A stretch of DNA of 64,000 nucleotides from DATJPW01 sp963752855 (GCA_963752855.1 CAVVZX010000056.1:110954-174953); one strand, 5' to 3'. Positions 17,706 to 26,262 are shown, numbered from the stretch's first letter. Made by a program: numbers and translations. Notes: generated by a model from the letters alone, not told the origin.

Positions 17706-17753
17706 GCCCACCAATCAACCGGTTGTCAATCTCGAGAATTTCCACATTACTAA

Positions 17754-19439
17754 CTATGATCCCACGTTGGTATCATCGGATATTTCATTAAATATATTAA
17801 TGAAACTTTCGCCTCTGTGAAATTCATTCCGGAACATTCCAAAAGATGCGCACGCGGGTGAAAGCAAGATCACCGCGCCAGGGACCGCCTCGTCCAGCAG
17901 TCTGTAAACAGCGTCCCGAAGATTGTCGAATCTCCCCACCACTTTTGTTTCTCCACCAGCGGCGACAATATGCTCATAAAGAGATTCCGTGGCTTCTCCT
18001 TCCAAAAGAGCTATCTTTTCAGCCCTGGTTGCTGCGCTTCGCGCGAAAGGCTCAAGATCGAGCTTCTTGTCCGCTCCGCCCGCTATGAGAAGGATGTGTT
18101 TCCCATCGAGGGCATTGAGCGCGGCGCAACCTGAAACCGGCGTTGTGCTGGTGGAATCGTTTATAAAGCCTACACCCCTTTTGGAGCCCAGCCATTGCAA
18201 ACGGTGCTCAACTCCGCTGAAGTCCTCTACAACTGATCGAATAATCGTTTCCGGGACCCCAAGCGTCTGCGTCAATTTTATGGCGGCGGCAATATTCTCA
18301 CGATTGTGCGTTCCCGGCAGTTTGACATTCCAGTCCGACGGCACGTCCGTCACCCTGAAGAAATCCTTGCGCGCCGGGGCCTCCAAAGCCAGCCGGGCTG
18401 TCTCGGGTTGGTCGCCGTTGAATATGCAGAAATCATCTTCTTTCTGATAAAGATAAATCGCCTTCTTATCTTGAATATATTCATCCATGCCGCTGTAACG
18501 ATTGAGGTGATCGGGATAAATATTGGTGAAAACGGATGCGTTGGGTGAAATGCCCGCATCGTGGAATCCCTGAAGCTGCCAGCTTGAAAGCTCCAGGACA
18601 ACAGTATCATCCTTGCCTGCTATGCCGAGCAGAGGCAGAGTGGCGCGACCCATCACGTTTCCGCTCAGGAAGACCCCGGACCACGCCGCAGAAAGAATGT
18701 TGTGGATAAGAATAGTGGTCGTGGTTTTTCCTCGAGTGCCTGTTACGCCGACTACTCTTCCTTCAAAATGCTTACAAAACAGGCTTTCATCCATTTCTAT
18801 CGGCACGCCGTGATCTGCGGCCAGCTTTAACAAAGGGGAAGAGCGTGGCACATCCGCGTTCCGGAGAATCATGTCCGCGTTGATAAAATCTTCGGGATCG
18901 TGACGCCCCAGTTTGAGTTTTATCGGGAGACCTTCAAGTTGTTTCACGGAAGGCGCAAGTTGCTCCGCGTTCTTCAGGTCCGTAACTGTCACTTGCGCGC
19001 CGCACTGCGCCAGGAACATAGTGTCCAAAAGACCGCGGCCGAGCAGTCCCAGACCCATCACCGTGATTTTCTTGTCTTCAAATAATGAGTGGGGATCAAG
19101 CGTCATGGTTTCTGACAGGATGAACGCGCCATTATCCGTAATGGCGACGGAATGTTCGAAATGCGCCGAGAGTTTCCCATCCGCGGTTACGACTGTCCAT
19201 TCGTCGGGCATGAGCTTGACGCGCCAGGTCCCCTCATTGACCATGGGTTCCAGCGCAAGCGCCATCCCCACTTGCAGCCGCGGGTTCCAACCTGTTCCTT
19301 TATAATTAGGGATTTGGGGCGCTTCGTGCATGCTTCTGCCTATCCCGTGGCCGACAAAATCGCGTACTACCGAAAAGCCATTTGATTCCACGTGCTCTTG
19401 GATAGCTCCTGAAACATCATACAGCCGATTTCCCGCCAC
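17754..19439 (-). CDS. murD: C-terminal half of methionine aminopeptidase fused in frame to a MurD-like UDP-MurNAc-alanine glutamate ligase
   Basis: 561 codons. Residues 1-111 are the distal half of Map (VRDFVGHGIGRSMHEAPQIPNY, MALALEPMVNEG, HFEHSVAITDNG), including the His and Glu metal ligands. Without a stop the frame runs through SETMTLDPHSLFEDKK into a Mur ligase: Rossmann start ITVMGLGLLGRG, ATP loop VTGTRGKTTTT, ELSSWQLQGF, NIYPDHLNRY, LPGTHNRENIAAAI and the C-terminal INDSTSTTPVS...LLIAGGADK, all typical of MurD. MurD adds D-glutamate to UDP-MurNAc-L-Ala in peptidoglycan synthesis. An internal ATG (MTLDPHSL) could start MurD separately. Map's first half lies upstream in another frame. 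Either a true fusion or a lost stop. Confidence 0.85.
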   Translation of the reverse strand: MAGNRLYDVSGAIQEHVESNGFSVVRDFVGHGIGRSMHEAPQIPNYKGTGWNPRLQVGMALALEPMVNEGTWRVKLMPDEWTVVTADGKLSAHFEHSVAITDNGAFILSETMTLDPHSLFEDKKITVMGLGLLGRGLLDTMFLAQCGAQVTVTDLKNAEQLAPSVKQLEGLPIKLKLGRHDPEDFINADMILRNADVPRSSPLLKLAADHGVPIEMDESLFCKHFEGRVVGVTGTRGKTTTTILIHNILSAAWSGVFLSGNVMGRATLPLLGIAGKDDTVVLELSSWQLQGFHDAGISPNASVFTNIYPDHLNRYSGMDEYIQDKKAIYLYQKEDDFCIFNGDQPETARLALEAPARKDFFRVTDVPSDWNVKLPGTHNRENIAAAIKLTQTLGVPETIIRSVVEDFSGVEHRLQWLGSKRGVGFINDSTSTTPVSGCAALNALDGKHILLIAGGADKKLDLEPFARSAATRAEKIALLEGEATESLYEHIVAAGGETKVVGRFDNLRDAVYRLLDEAVPGAVILLSPACASFGMFRNEFHRGESFINIFNEISDDTNVGS

Positions 19440-19876
19440 ACACTTTCTATGCCCTTGTATAGCGATTCTCGTGTCACCTTCAGCAGTTTTTCAGCCTCCG
19501 ACGATATCTCCCCTATGGGATAGGTCCGGGCCGCGTCCCCTACATAACCCTTATGGACAACACCTACATCGACTCCGACGATGTCGCCTTCTTTTAAGGC
19601 TCGATTCCCCGGGATACCGTGAACAACCTGTTCATTTACCGAGGAGCACACCGAAGCGGGATAGGGTTTCTGATTTTGCATTCGATACCCTTTGAATGCG
19701 GCCTTAGCGCCGGCCGCCCGGATCAGTTTCTCGGCAAGTTTATCCAGTTCTCCGGTGGTGACTCCAGGCCGAACCATCTCTCCAATGCGCTCCAGGATTT
19801 CAGCGACAATGAGATTCGCTTCACGCATCACCGCTATTTCACTAGGTGTTTTTAATATGATTGCGCCTGATTTCAA
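19440..19876 (-). pseudogene. map: Type I methionine aminopeptidase, N-terminal half (frameshifted from the distal half)
   Basis: Removes the initiator Met from new proteins. This segment carries TPSEIAVMREANLIVAEIL, PGVTTGELDKLAEKLI, KGYRMQNQKPYPASVCSSVNEQVVHGIPG and GDIVGVDVGVVHKGYVGDAARTYPIG, with the first metal-binding Asp residues. At about 19438-19440 the frame changes: KGIESVW diverges, while another frame continues VAGNRLYDVSG. One missing base, perhaps a G in the GTGTGG run, would restore Map. Start taken at TTG 19876; upstream codons belong to a hairpin repeat. Since map is normally essential, a sequence error or a second map copy should be suspected. Confidence 0.8.
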
Positions 19877-19904
19877 TGTATTACTCGTCCGCGTTTCAGA
19901 TGTA

Positions 19905-19985
19905 TGCCCCCTCTCCCTTCCCTCTCCCGCGAGGGGAGAGGGTTCAAATCCCCCTCCCTCGACGGGAGGGGGCAGGGGGAGGGTG
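19905..19985. repeat. CCCTCTCCC-type intergenic repeat
   Basis: CCCTCTCCCGCGAGGGGAGAGGG forms a hairpin, followed by CCCCCTCCCTCGACGGGAGGGGGC. A related block is at about 45386. It lies upstream of map on the minus strand and is non-coding. Confidence 0.7.
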
Positions 19986-20077
19986 ACTTTGCAGTTGGAT
20001 TTTTCGTAACACATACATACCAGAATTCTCGGTATTATTGTTGGATCAATTTGTTCCCAGAGTAAGAGCGCCCTGGA

Positions 20078-20941
20078 TCAACTGCGCTCGGACGAATCCG
20101 AAATTAAGCTCCTAAGAAGCTCCAGATTAACCGGGTCCATATCCTGATCGTTCAGAGTCTTCGGGGTTTCGATGAATTTCGGGACCCGATTCAAGCGAGA
20201 ATCGTTCATAATCGCACGGAAACATTCAAGTCCCAGCTTTCCCTTGCCGATATGGTCGTGACGGTCAACCCGCTGTCCGAGCCCTTTTTTACAGTCATTG
20301 AGATGCAGGGCTTTCAGGCGATCCAATCCGATCTTTGCGTCCAGCTCTTCCATGACGCTCTCGTAGCCCGAAGCATTGCTCAGATCGTACCCGGCCGCAA
20401 ACGCGTGGCACGTGTCCAGGCATATTCCGATACGTTCAGGCGCAGTCGAATCATGGATTATTCGACGCAGATGATCGAAAGAATACCCGAGAGCAGTTCC
20501 CTGGCCCGCGGTATTTTCCAGTAGGATCGATACACGATATCCCGCGGTCGATGCCAATATGGTGTTGAGTGACAGGATCACCGATTTCAGTCCTGCCTCT
20601 TCTCCCGATCCTACATGAGACCCGGGATGCATTATCAGGTACGGGATTTCCAACTCCTCAGCCCTATCCATTTCCTCCCTGAATGAGGCGCTGGATTTGA
20701 GCAACAGGTCCGAGTTTGGCGACCCGAGATTTATTAGATAGCCGTCATGAGCTAGCGCCAGGATTCCGGTTCGGCCTCGTTCCAGCTTGAAATCTCGTAC
20801 CTCCGGCTGCGCCAACGGCCGTGCTTTCCATTGTGAGGCGTTTTTGGTGAAAATCTGGATCGCCGTGCATCCCAATGCCTCACCGCGAGGAATTGCCTTG
20901 TGGACGCCACCGGCGATGGACACATGCGCGCCCAGCAGCAG
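20078..20941 (-). CDS. nfo: Endonuclease IV (AP endonuclease)
   Basis: About 281-287 residues, family length. It incises DNA 5' of abasic sites using three Zn ions. Metal-binding motifs are visible: MHPGSHVG (His), LLENTAGQG (Glu), ICLDTCHAFAAGYD (Asp/His), HLNDCKKGLGQRVDRHDHIGKG (His, Asp, His) and IETPK (Glu). The conserved N-terminus LLLGAHVSIAGGVHKA extends beyond the GTG at 20923. The only codons available before an in-frame stop are CTGs at 20935-20941, so the start is either an unusual CTG or is damaged; the GTG start would remove the GAH strand. It reads divergently from the thioesterase copy. Confidence 0.92.
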   Translation of the reverse strand: MLLGAHVSIAGGVHKAIPRGEALGCTAIQIFTKNASQWKARPLAQPEVRDFKLERGRTGILALAHDGYLINLGSPNSDLLLKSSASFREEMDRAEELEIPYLIMHPGSHVGSGEEAGLKSVILSLNTILASTAGYRVSILLENTAGQGTALGYSFDHLRRIIHDSTAPERIGICLDTCHAFAAGYDLSNASGYESVMEELDAKIGLDRLKALHLNDCKKGLGQRVDRHDHIGKGKLGLECFRAIMNDSRLNRVPKFIETPKTLNDQDMDPVNLELLRSLISDSSERS

Positions 20942-21193
20942 ATGGGATGTGGTCTACTGCCGAAGCGATGTCTTTGTTGGTTTTCTTGCCCAATTCCGAA
21001 ATCTCCCAATTCCAAGGCTATCGGACTTTCGATTCGCCGGGTCATCAACTTTTGGCGATTCCTGAGCTTCTCTTGGTATGCTAATATCCTGTTTGCATTG
21101 CAAGAGGTCGCCGCTCCATATATTATTCTGGTCCGCTTTTCATGAAGAGCAAGGGCGAAACGTGAACGATCGAATCCGGAGGTAGTAACACAA

Positions 21194-21307
21194 TTGAACA
21201 AGAACGTGGATAACGAATCTCTGGCGGCCAAGGAACGAACCCTCGAGTGCAAGGTTTACTACGAGGACATTCTGGGTATTTTTGTAATCTCAAGTTATCA
21301 CAGATGA
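21194..21307 (+). pseudogene. Truncated 5' copy of the thioesterase gene (left side of insertion)
   Basis: CGGAGGT is followed 10 bases later by a TTG at 21194 that reads LNKNVDN and then ESLAAKERTLECKVYYED, identical to the start of the intact thioesterase near 24000, before running into unrelated codons and a TGA at 21305. This is the original translation start of that gene, cut off by the 2.8-kb insertion. It would make a useless 37-residue peptide if translated. Confidence 0.8.
21215..21269 (+). repeat. 55-bp direct repeat, left copy (candidate attachment site)
   Basis: Identical base for base to 23996-24050. It begins GAATCTCTGGCGGCC and ends CTACGAGGACA. It lies inside the thioesterase coding sequence and bounds an insertion on its left. 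Confidence 0.9.
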
Positions 21308-21424
21308 CGTGCTTACAACCATCGGAAACCAGGAAGGAAAAGGGGTAACCTCAAGTTTCATCTAGTTTCTTAAAGTTTGACCTATTTTCCCTCCCGATGG
21401 GCACAATTTGGGCACAGGAAAGAG

Positions 21425-21452
21425 AGGAAGCACGGACGCTGCTTCCTTTTTT
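21425..21452 (+). terminator. Rho-independent terminator inside the insertion
   Basis: AGGAAGCA (21425-21432), a 7-base loop, TGCTTCCT (21440-21447), then a run of T. The perfect 8-bp stem fits a terminator reading rightwards. No intact gene precedes it; it follows a TGGGCACAATTTGGGCACA motif and may mark the end of a lost element gene. Confidence 0.7.
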
Positions 21453-21728
21453 GTTGTCATTTGCGCGCCTTTCCATAATCTACGCTCTTACGGCGGGGGA
21501 TTTCCTCCTGCACTCCCAAAGACTCTGAAGTTGTCCACCAATGAGACGTTGACAAAGCCGTTGCAAAAGTTAGAGAAGCTCACAGAAAACAGACTGATGG
21601 CTATTGCTGAGTAGATTCTCAGTCGGGGGTGTATCTGAGAATCTAAAGACCAGTATGACGGCTGTCAAAGAAGTTATTCGCAATTGCGAAAACCTGATGT
21701 CTAGTCCAGTAATAATGGAGGATTTATA

Positions 21729-22854
21729 CCAACACCCTTTCTAACAGGTAAATCGCAAGTGAGGGAAATTGGTCATTGAACGCAGTCTATCGGGATCATT
21801 CTCTAGTGCCATAAGTTCTTGACACAGTGCTTGTTCGACCTCATCCAGGGATTTGAATGCGGCATTTGGCATGGCCTTTTCCCGGATTTCTTCCCAAATG
21901 TGCTCTACGGGATTGAGTTCCGGGCTGTGAGATGGTTGAGCGATAAGCCTTATATTCTCTGGGATTTTGAGGCGCTTACTCGTGTGCCATGCCGCTTGAT
22001 CGACGATCATGATTACGAAAAAGTCTTTAAAATCCTGGGAAACATGATGAAGGAATATGTTCATCATGTGGATATTGACAAAGGGAAGAATCAGAGCGGT
22101 CATTTTCCCCAGGGCCGCACACACGGCTGCGAAGACGTACACGTAATTCCTCACAATTTGTCTGGGAGCCACAGGCCGGATACCCTTCGGCGCCCAACAT
22201 GGTCTATGTTGATTTATGCGACCAAATCGGCCTTCATCCTGAGGCGCGAGTACCTACAGGTCTGGTGTCTTGTGGATCTCGTTGCGCAACTATAGCCTTT
22301 ACCTGCTCGGGGAGTTTTTTTTAAATTCTTCCTGTACTTCTCTTTTTGCATCGACATGACGAGGACGCGGCATCACTTTGCGCCATTCGTTTCTATCCAA
22401 AAAACGGTAAATCGTGTAATGACCTATTGGATACCCCACATATTCTTCCAGGGCCACCTTAATCTCGGCAACAGTGGCTATTTGTCCTGTTTTTGCCCGT
22501 TCAAAAAACGGCGTTAAGAATTCTTTTTCCTCTTCCGGGCTCATCAATTCGTTTCTTCTCCCTCCCTTGCCCGGACCAAATAATGCATCAAGGCCAAAAC
22601 GGTTATACGTGGAAATCCAGTTGTGAACCGTCTGTGAGGCTACTCCACAGTGAATTGCGATCTTCTCAGCGGGCCGCGGATCAACGGAGGCATTCAAAAT
22701 TACAAGTAATTTGCGGAGATGCCATCCGTCCTTACAACGATCAATGCGCGCTGCAAGTTCATCAGGTCTTCGTAATAGGCGGAGCACGGATCAAGCTATT
22801 AGGATTATTAATGCTTAAAGTGACAATGCTCAATATTTAAGAAAGGGTGTGATG
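21729..22854 (-). mobile_element. IS630-family insertion sequence, degenerate
   Basis: About 1.13 kb, bounded by inverted ends that share ACACCCTTTCT (21732-21742) and its complement AGAAAGGGTGT (22840-22850), each flanked by TA, the IS630/mariner target (21727-21728 and 22855-22856). It contains one transposase gene in pieces, with its stop codon inside the left end as is common in this family. It lies within the 2.8-kb insertion bounded by the 55-bp repeats. Confidence 0.8.
21741..22787 (-). pseudogene. IS630-family transposase, frameshifted
   Basis: The first part (22299-22787) holds the paired-like HTH: CGVASQTVHNWISTYNRFGLDAL, GGRRNELMSPEE and VGYPIGHYTIYRFLDRNEWRKV. The catalytic part continues in the reading frame that ends at 21741: QDEGRFGRINQHRPCW (first Asp), MIVDQAAWHTSKRL (second Asp) and SPELNPVEHIWEEIRE (Glu), ending HLRFTC. 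Between about 22230 and 22300, VKAIVAQRDPQDTRPV lies in a third frame, so at least two indels separate the halves. The DDE triad is present but the enzyme cannot be made as one chain. Confidence 0.88.
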
Positions 22855-22964
22855 TAGCTGTTTATCGTGACTCCTAAGGCTTTTCCATATAAAGAGGTAT
22901 ACCCCCATACCCCCACGCTAATAGCCATTAGCAAATAATGAAAAGGAGTTCAGATCCTGCTTGG

Positions 22965-23339
22965 CTAATTTATGTGTGAAGCTACTCGTGTAGCGCTCGG
23001 CGTAATATTTTTAGAATAAGGGATCGATGGGGAAGAGCGAAACCGTCGTCGTGTACCGACGTATGAGTAAGGTACTCCAAGGTCGATCTCGAAGTACGCG
23101 TGAACAAGACGGTTACGCATGCCAAGGATGGATTTCCAGGGAATCTCGGGAAGGGTCTCCCGGCAACCTTCAGAGATCTTCGACGCTGCTTCTCCTATTA
23201 TTTCAATACACTTCATCAACCCCAAAGCCAGCAATCGGTCTTTATCGAGATCGTCCCTCCTCTTCCCCTCAGCGAAATGGACTGCTTCACGAGCCGCATC
23301 TAGCATATGCCGCAGCCGAATTTGATCATCCTCTCGCAT
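22965..23339 (-). CDS. HepT-like HEPN RNase toxin of an MNT/HEPN pair
   Basis: 124 codons. Helical HEPN domain: MREDDQIRLRHMLDAAREAVHFAEG, LALGLMKCIEIIGEAASKIS, and the catalytic RX4H motif in MRNRLVHAYFEIDLGV (Arg-Asn-Arg-Leu-Val-His). HepT cleaves or trims RNA and is silenced by its MNT partner through tyrosine AMPylation; the family's target Tyr follows the motif (HAYFEID). After DLGV the expected DTVxxDLPPLI tail is missing and the residues look unlike the family, so a frameshift near 23050 probably altered the last ~35 residues. It overlaps the antitoxin gene by 14 bases. Confidence 0.82.
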   Translation of the reverse strand: MREDDQIRLRHMLDAAREAVHFAEGKRRDDLDKDRLLALGLMKCIEIIGEAASKISEGCRETLPEIPWKSILGMRNRLVHAYFEIDLGVPYSYVGTRRRFRSSPSIPYSKNITPSATRVASHIN

Positions 23340-23634
23340 ACTGAACCTCGGCCTCAGCCATTACTTTGTCTCTGAAATAACGGCTCAGCTCATAAGGGGT
23401 CCGGAGATCCACCTTGCAGTCACCAAGAGCTTCTGAAAGTTCCTGCTCCATGTCAGCAAGCTCAAAATAACCGGGAGTCCGCCCTTCCTCGAACTCTACA
23501 ATGAAATCTATGTCGCTCTCTGGTCCGAAATCCTCGCGGAGATATGACCCGAAGACGGATAGCTTCTTAATATGGTGCTTTCGGCAGAAATCTTTGATCA
23601 AGTCACGAGGAATAATAGGGCGCGCTTGGTTCAT
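23326..23634 (-). CDS. MntA-like minimal nucleotidyltransferase antitoxin
   Basis: 102 residues from the ATG at 23634, with GGAGGG upstream; earlier in-frame codons are not conserved. It carries the polymerase-beta nucleotidyltransferase signature GSYLREDFGPESDIDFIVEF (GSx10DxD, about residues 29-47). In characterised pairs MntA transfers AMP to the HEPN toxin and neutralises it. It is followed by the hepT-like gene with a 14-base overlap, the normal order. The pair sits in the DNA inserted in the thioesterase gene and may stabilise it. Confidence 0.88.
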   Translation of the reverse strand: MNQARPIIPRDLIKDFCRKHHIKKLSVFGSYLREDFGPESDIDFIVEFEEGRTPGYFELADMEQELSEALGDCKVDLRTPYELSRYFRDKVMAEAEVQYARG

Positions 23635-23974
23635 GGCATCCCTCCTGCGCTCTTGGGGCCACTGGAGCATGGCCTTCCAGGAAAATATCCTTTTCCGAGA
23701 TGGAAGGCAATGAGGGAAGCCTGAGTCATGTAAGAAAGAGGCCGGATCTGCTCTCGATTGATAGGTAGGTTTGAATTGTCCTTGCGAGGAGTATTGATGC
23801 CTTGATTATTATATCCGGACCGTCCTGATTCTCCTTGATTTGCATTCCCGCCAGTTCTGGTTAATTATTATCTCCACTTAACAGTTAGTGTCAATAGCAT
23901 CTTGGGAGTTTCGAGGTCTCCGGACGTATGATAAGATGCGTTCACACGTCAATTTCGATGGAAGGGAAATATCA

Positions 23975-24400
23975 TTGGAAAGTAATCCAATTAAAGAATC
24001 TCTGGCGGCCAAGGAACGAACCCTCGAGTGCAAGGTTTACTACGAGGACACTGATTGCATGGGAGTAGTTTGGCATGGCAATTATTTGAGATATCTGGAG
24101 AGGGCAAGGACTGAATACCTTGAGGATCGATTGGCCGGCGTTGTCGCGTACCATGATCGGGGCTACTCATTCATGGTGCACAAGGTGGAAATGGTCTTTC
24201 ATTCGCCCGCAAAATTAGGCGACCAGCTTGTGGTTCGCTCATGGATCGAGAATACAACCCATTTCAGAATAGTTGTAAAACAGATCATCATCAAAAAGGG
24301 CGAGCCTCGTGATTATCTCGTCACAGCCACCATCACCCTGGTTCCGGTAAGCGTTGACGGCAAATTAATCGAAGTCCCGCCGGAATTTCATGCGCTTTAG
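23975..24400 (+). CDS. Hotdog-fold acyl-CoA thioesterase, YbgC/FcbC family
   Basis: 141 residues. The 4-hydroxybenzoyl-CoA thioesterase core is clear: YYEDTDCMGVVWHGNYLRYLERARTEYL, with the catalytic Asp in the DTDCMGVVWHGNY motif, then VHKVEMVFHSPAKLGDQLVVRSWI. It probably hydrolyses short- or medium-chain acyl-CoA. Start chosen at TTG 23975, 9 bases after GGAAGG, because the other copy of this 5' end also begins with TTG exactly seven codons before ESLAAKERT; ATG 23936 is an alternative. Codons before the 55-bp repeat come from inserted DNA, so the present N-terminus is new (LESNPIK replaces LNKNVDN). It overlaps an ATG of the next frame. Confidence 0.88.
   Translation: MESNPIKESLAAKERTLECKVYYEDTDCMGVVWHGNYLRYLERARTEYLEDRLAGVVAYHDRGYSFMVHKVEMVFHSPAKLGDQLVVRSWIENTTHFRIVVKQIIIKKGEPRDYLVTATITLVPVSVDGKLIEVPPEFHAL
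23996..24050 (+). repeat. 55-bp direct repeat, right copy (candidate attachment site)
   Basis: Exact copy of 21215-21269. It forms codons 8-25 of the intact thioesterase. Its distance from the left copy is 2781 bp. Confidence 0.9.
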
Positions 24401-24470
24401 AAACCTGCTAGCGGGCGCTGCCCGCCCTGCGTTTATGATTCCGATGATCGTCCATAGGCGGACATTTTCA

Positions 24471-25343
24471 ATGACAAAACCGAGACCCTGGGTCTCAATA
24501 CATATAATGACTTTACTCATATTGTCATTCATCGCGGCTCTGCCGGCACGCGGCCAGGAGTCCGATCAACTGATAGACAAAGCCTTGAAGATCTCCGGGA
24601 TAATGGGCCAATTGGAACACCTTGCCGATACGGTAGTCTCGTGCATCCCGGATGACGCCTTCCCCGACAGGCGGATCAAGCGAGAAACCGAAGCGCTTCT
24701 CAAGGAAACAGCAGGTAAAGAGACCCTACTTCCGTTGGTTCGCAACGCTGTAAGGGAGAGCCTTGATGTCGATAAACTGCAAACGGTTCTCAAATTCTAT
24801 GATTCCAAGATCGGCAAGAAAGTGGGACGCTTGCAGGAAGCGGCTCTGAATGCGGACCTCATAAGAGAGATTAGGGAAAGGCGCGCGTTACTCACTAGCC
24901 TGAATGAATCTCGGATGACCACGCTGAAGGGAATTGTCACCGCAGGACGTCTCTCGGAAGCAAACTCAAATCTAATCAATGCAATAATTGAGGGCCTGGT
25001 GGAGGGGTATGCGGATGAGGTCTCCAAAACAGATCGGCCCAACAAGGAGACCAGGAAGCAGATAAGAATTGCCCTCAAAGAGGCTACCGCCGACTCGAAT
25101 CGGAGTCGGGACCTTGCATTGGTGGGCCTGGCCTATACACTCCGACCAGTGGATGACAAGGAACTCCGGGAATTTGCGGTATTCTGTGGTTCCGAAGCGG
25201 GAGTTTGGTTTAATATGTCGGTGCAGAAAGGTTTAGAAGCGGCTGTGACCAGAACGGGCCGAGCATTGGGAACTGCCGTGGCTCGATGGCGTTTGCACAC
25301 AGAAAAGGCCAATGATCAAAAGGGAGAGCAAGATCCGGAGTAA
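24471..25343 (+). CDS. Exported helical protein of unknown function (DUF2059-like)
   Basis: 290 residues from the ATG at 24471. Signal peptide MTKPRPWVSIHIMTLLILSFIAALPARGQ with likely cleavage after ARG. The mature part is all-helical: LIDKALKISGIMGQLEHLADTVV...VLKFYDSKIGKKVGRLQEAAL resembles DUF2059-type periplasmic domains (FYxSxxGKK signature), in two similar halves (the second with FCGSEAGVWFNMSV). In-frame codons from 24390 overlap the thioesterase end and are probably not used. It forms a likely unit with the next exported protein. Confidence 0.75.
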   Translation: MTKPRPWVSIHIMTLLILSFIAALPARGQESDQLIDKALKISGIMGQLEHLADTVVSCIPDDAFPDRRIKRETEALLKETAGKETLLPLVRNAVRESLDVDKLQTVLKFYDSKIGKKVGRLQEAALNADLIREIRERRALLTSLNESRMTTLKGIVTAGRLSEANSNLINAIIEGLVEGYADEVSKTDRPNKETRKQIRIALKEATADSNRSRDLALVGLAYTLRPVDDKELREFAVFCGSEAGVWFNMSVQKGLEAAVTRTGRALGTAVARWRLHTEKANDQKGEQDPE

Positions 25344-25395
25344 GGATTTGCGTGCGCCATTCAGGTGGCGCTTCCGTGCGGATCACTGAAACACG

Positions 25396-25947
25396 ATGCT
25401 AACCAAGAGAAGCATATCAATAATCGGATTTCTGTTCCTGACAGGATCAATGTGTTGGCTCACATTGGGTCCCGTACTTGCCGAGGATTCACCATACAAG
25501 CAATATGTCGATCCGGCCGGCCGCTTCAGTTTCGAATATCCAGCTACGATGAAACTGGAAGCCGCGCAGAAAGATGAGGTCACGGTCTATCATCCTGCAA
25601 CATTGTTTCATATTTCCGTTTCTGTGCGACAGTTACGTGGCAAGTCTAATTTGAACGCGGACGTTTTGCTGGCTGCATGGAAAAAGGCTTTGCAGGAAGA
25701 GATGAAAAACGTGTCGGTATTGGGAGAAGGGAAATTGGAAGGCCTTCAAGGTTCTCAGGGGTATGTGGCAGCTTCCTTTACTAACAAGAAAGGGCTACAA
25801 ATGGTCCAAATGGTCCAGTACTACGTTTCAGAAGACCGTTTCCTCCAGATGAGCATCTCAGACCGCGCCGAAGGATTCAAGAATCTTGAAACCGTAATCC
25901 GGAAAATTCATCAATCGCTCAAGATACTCAAACCCAAGCTGAAATAA
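25396..25947 (+). CDS. Exported PsbP/DcrB-like protein
   Basis: 183 residues with a signal peptide (MLTKRSISIIGFLFLTGSMCWLTLGPVLA) and a compact alpha/beta domain: YVDPAGRFSFEYPATMKLE, VTVYHPATLFHISVSVRQL, GSQGYVAASFTNKKG, LETVIRKIHQSLKIL. The pattern FSFxYP...I..S (PsbP/DcrB-like fold) is common in Desulfobacterota exported proteins of unknown role. It follows the previous exported protein by 52 bases. No function can be assigned. Confidence 0.75.
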   Translation: MLTKRSISIIGFLFLTGSMCWLTLGPVLAEDSPYKQYVDPAGRFSFEYPATMKLEAAQKDEVTVYHPATLFHISVSVRQLRGKSNLNADVLLAAWKKALQEEMKNVSVLGEGKLEGLQGSQGYVAASFTNKKGLQMVQMVQYYVSEDRFLQMSISDRAEGFKNLETVIRKIHQSLKILKPKLK

Positions 25948-26019
25948 GGAAGAATTCACGGCAGAGTGCGCAGAGAACTCGAGAGGGTGGAGAGAGAAGA
26001 GGCGAGAGGCAAAAGTCTC

Positions 26020-26262
26020 TGGGGAGGACGTTTTTGCAAAAACGCCGTCCCCAGACCCCTCCCCAAAAACTCCTATATGGCTGGCGGTAAGGTCAGCTTT
26101 CGGTAGGGGCGGACCTGCGTGTCCGCCCGGGAATGACAAAGAGCGAGCGCTAGGCCTTGCATCGGCCCGAGTGTAGGGGCGACTGGCGAGTCGCGCCTTT
26201 GTCCCTCCCCCGTTGGTTAAGGCGGGATCAATGGGGGACCTTTTGGCAGGCACGGCCCGCCT
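26020..26262. repeat. Composite intergenic repeat block
   Basis: TCTGGGGAGGACG...CGCCGTCCCCAGA form near-complementary arms around TTTTTGCAAAAA (about 26016-26052); GTAGGGGCGGAC (26105) pairs with the following GTCCGCCCG; GTAGGGGCGACTGGCGAGTCGC forms another hairpin. A second copy of the first unit is at about 53230. No gene. Confidence 0.7.

Noticed and set aside
19925..19945. GGTTCAAATCCC resembling a tRNA T-arm
   Set aside because: It lies inside a G/C hairpin repeat; no acceptor, D or anticodon arms around it.
21271..21424. Possible integrase remnant before the terminator at 21425
   Set aside because: All frames have stops and no recombinase motif (R...HxxR...Y) is present; only the TGGGCACAATTTGGGCACA motif is notable.
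22230..22300. Programmed frameshift in the IS630 transposase
   Set aside because: Three frames are needed across 70 bases and the slippery site is not followed by a single compensating frame; decay is simpler.
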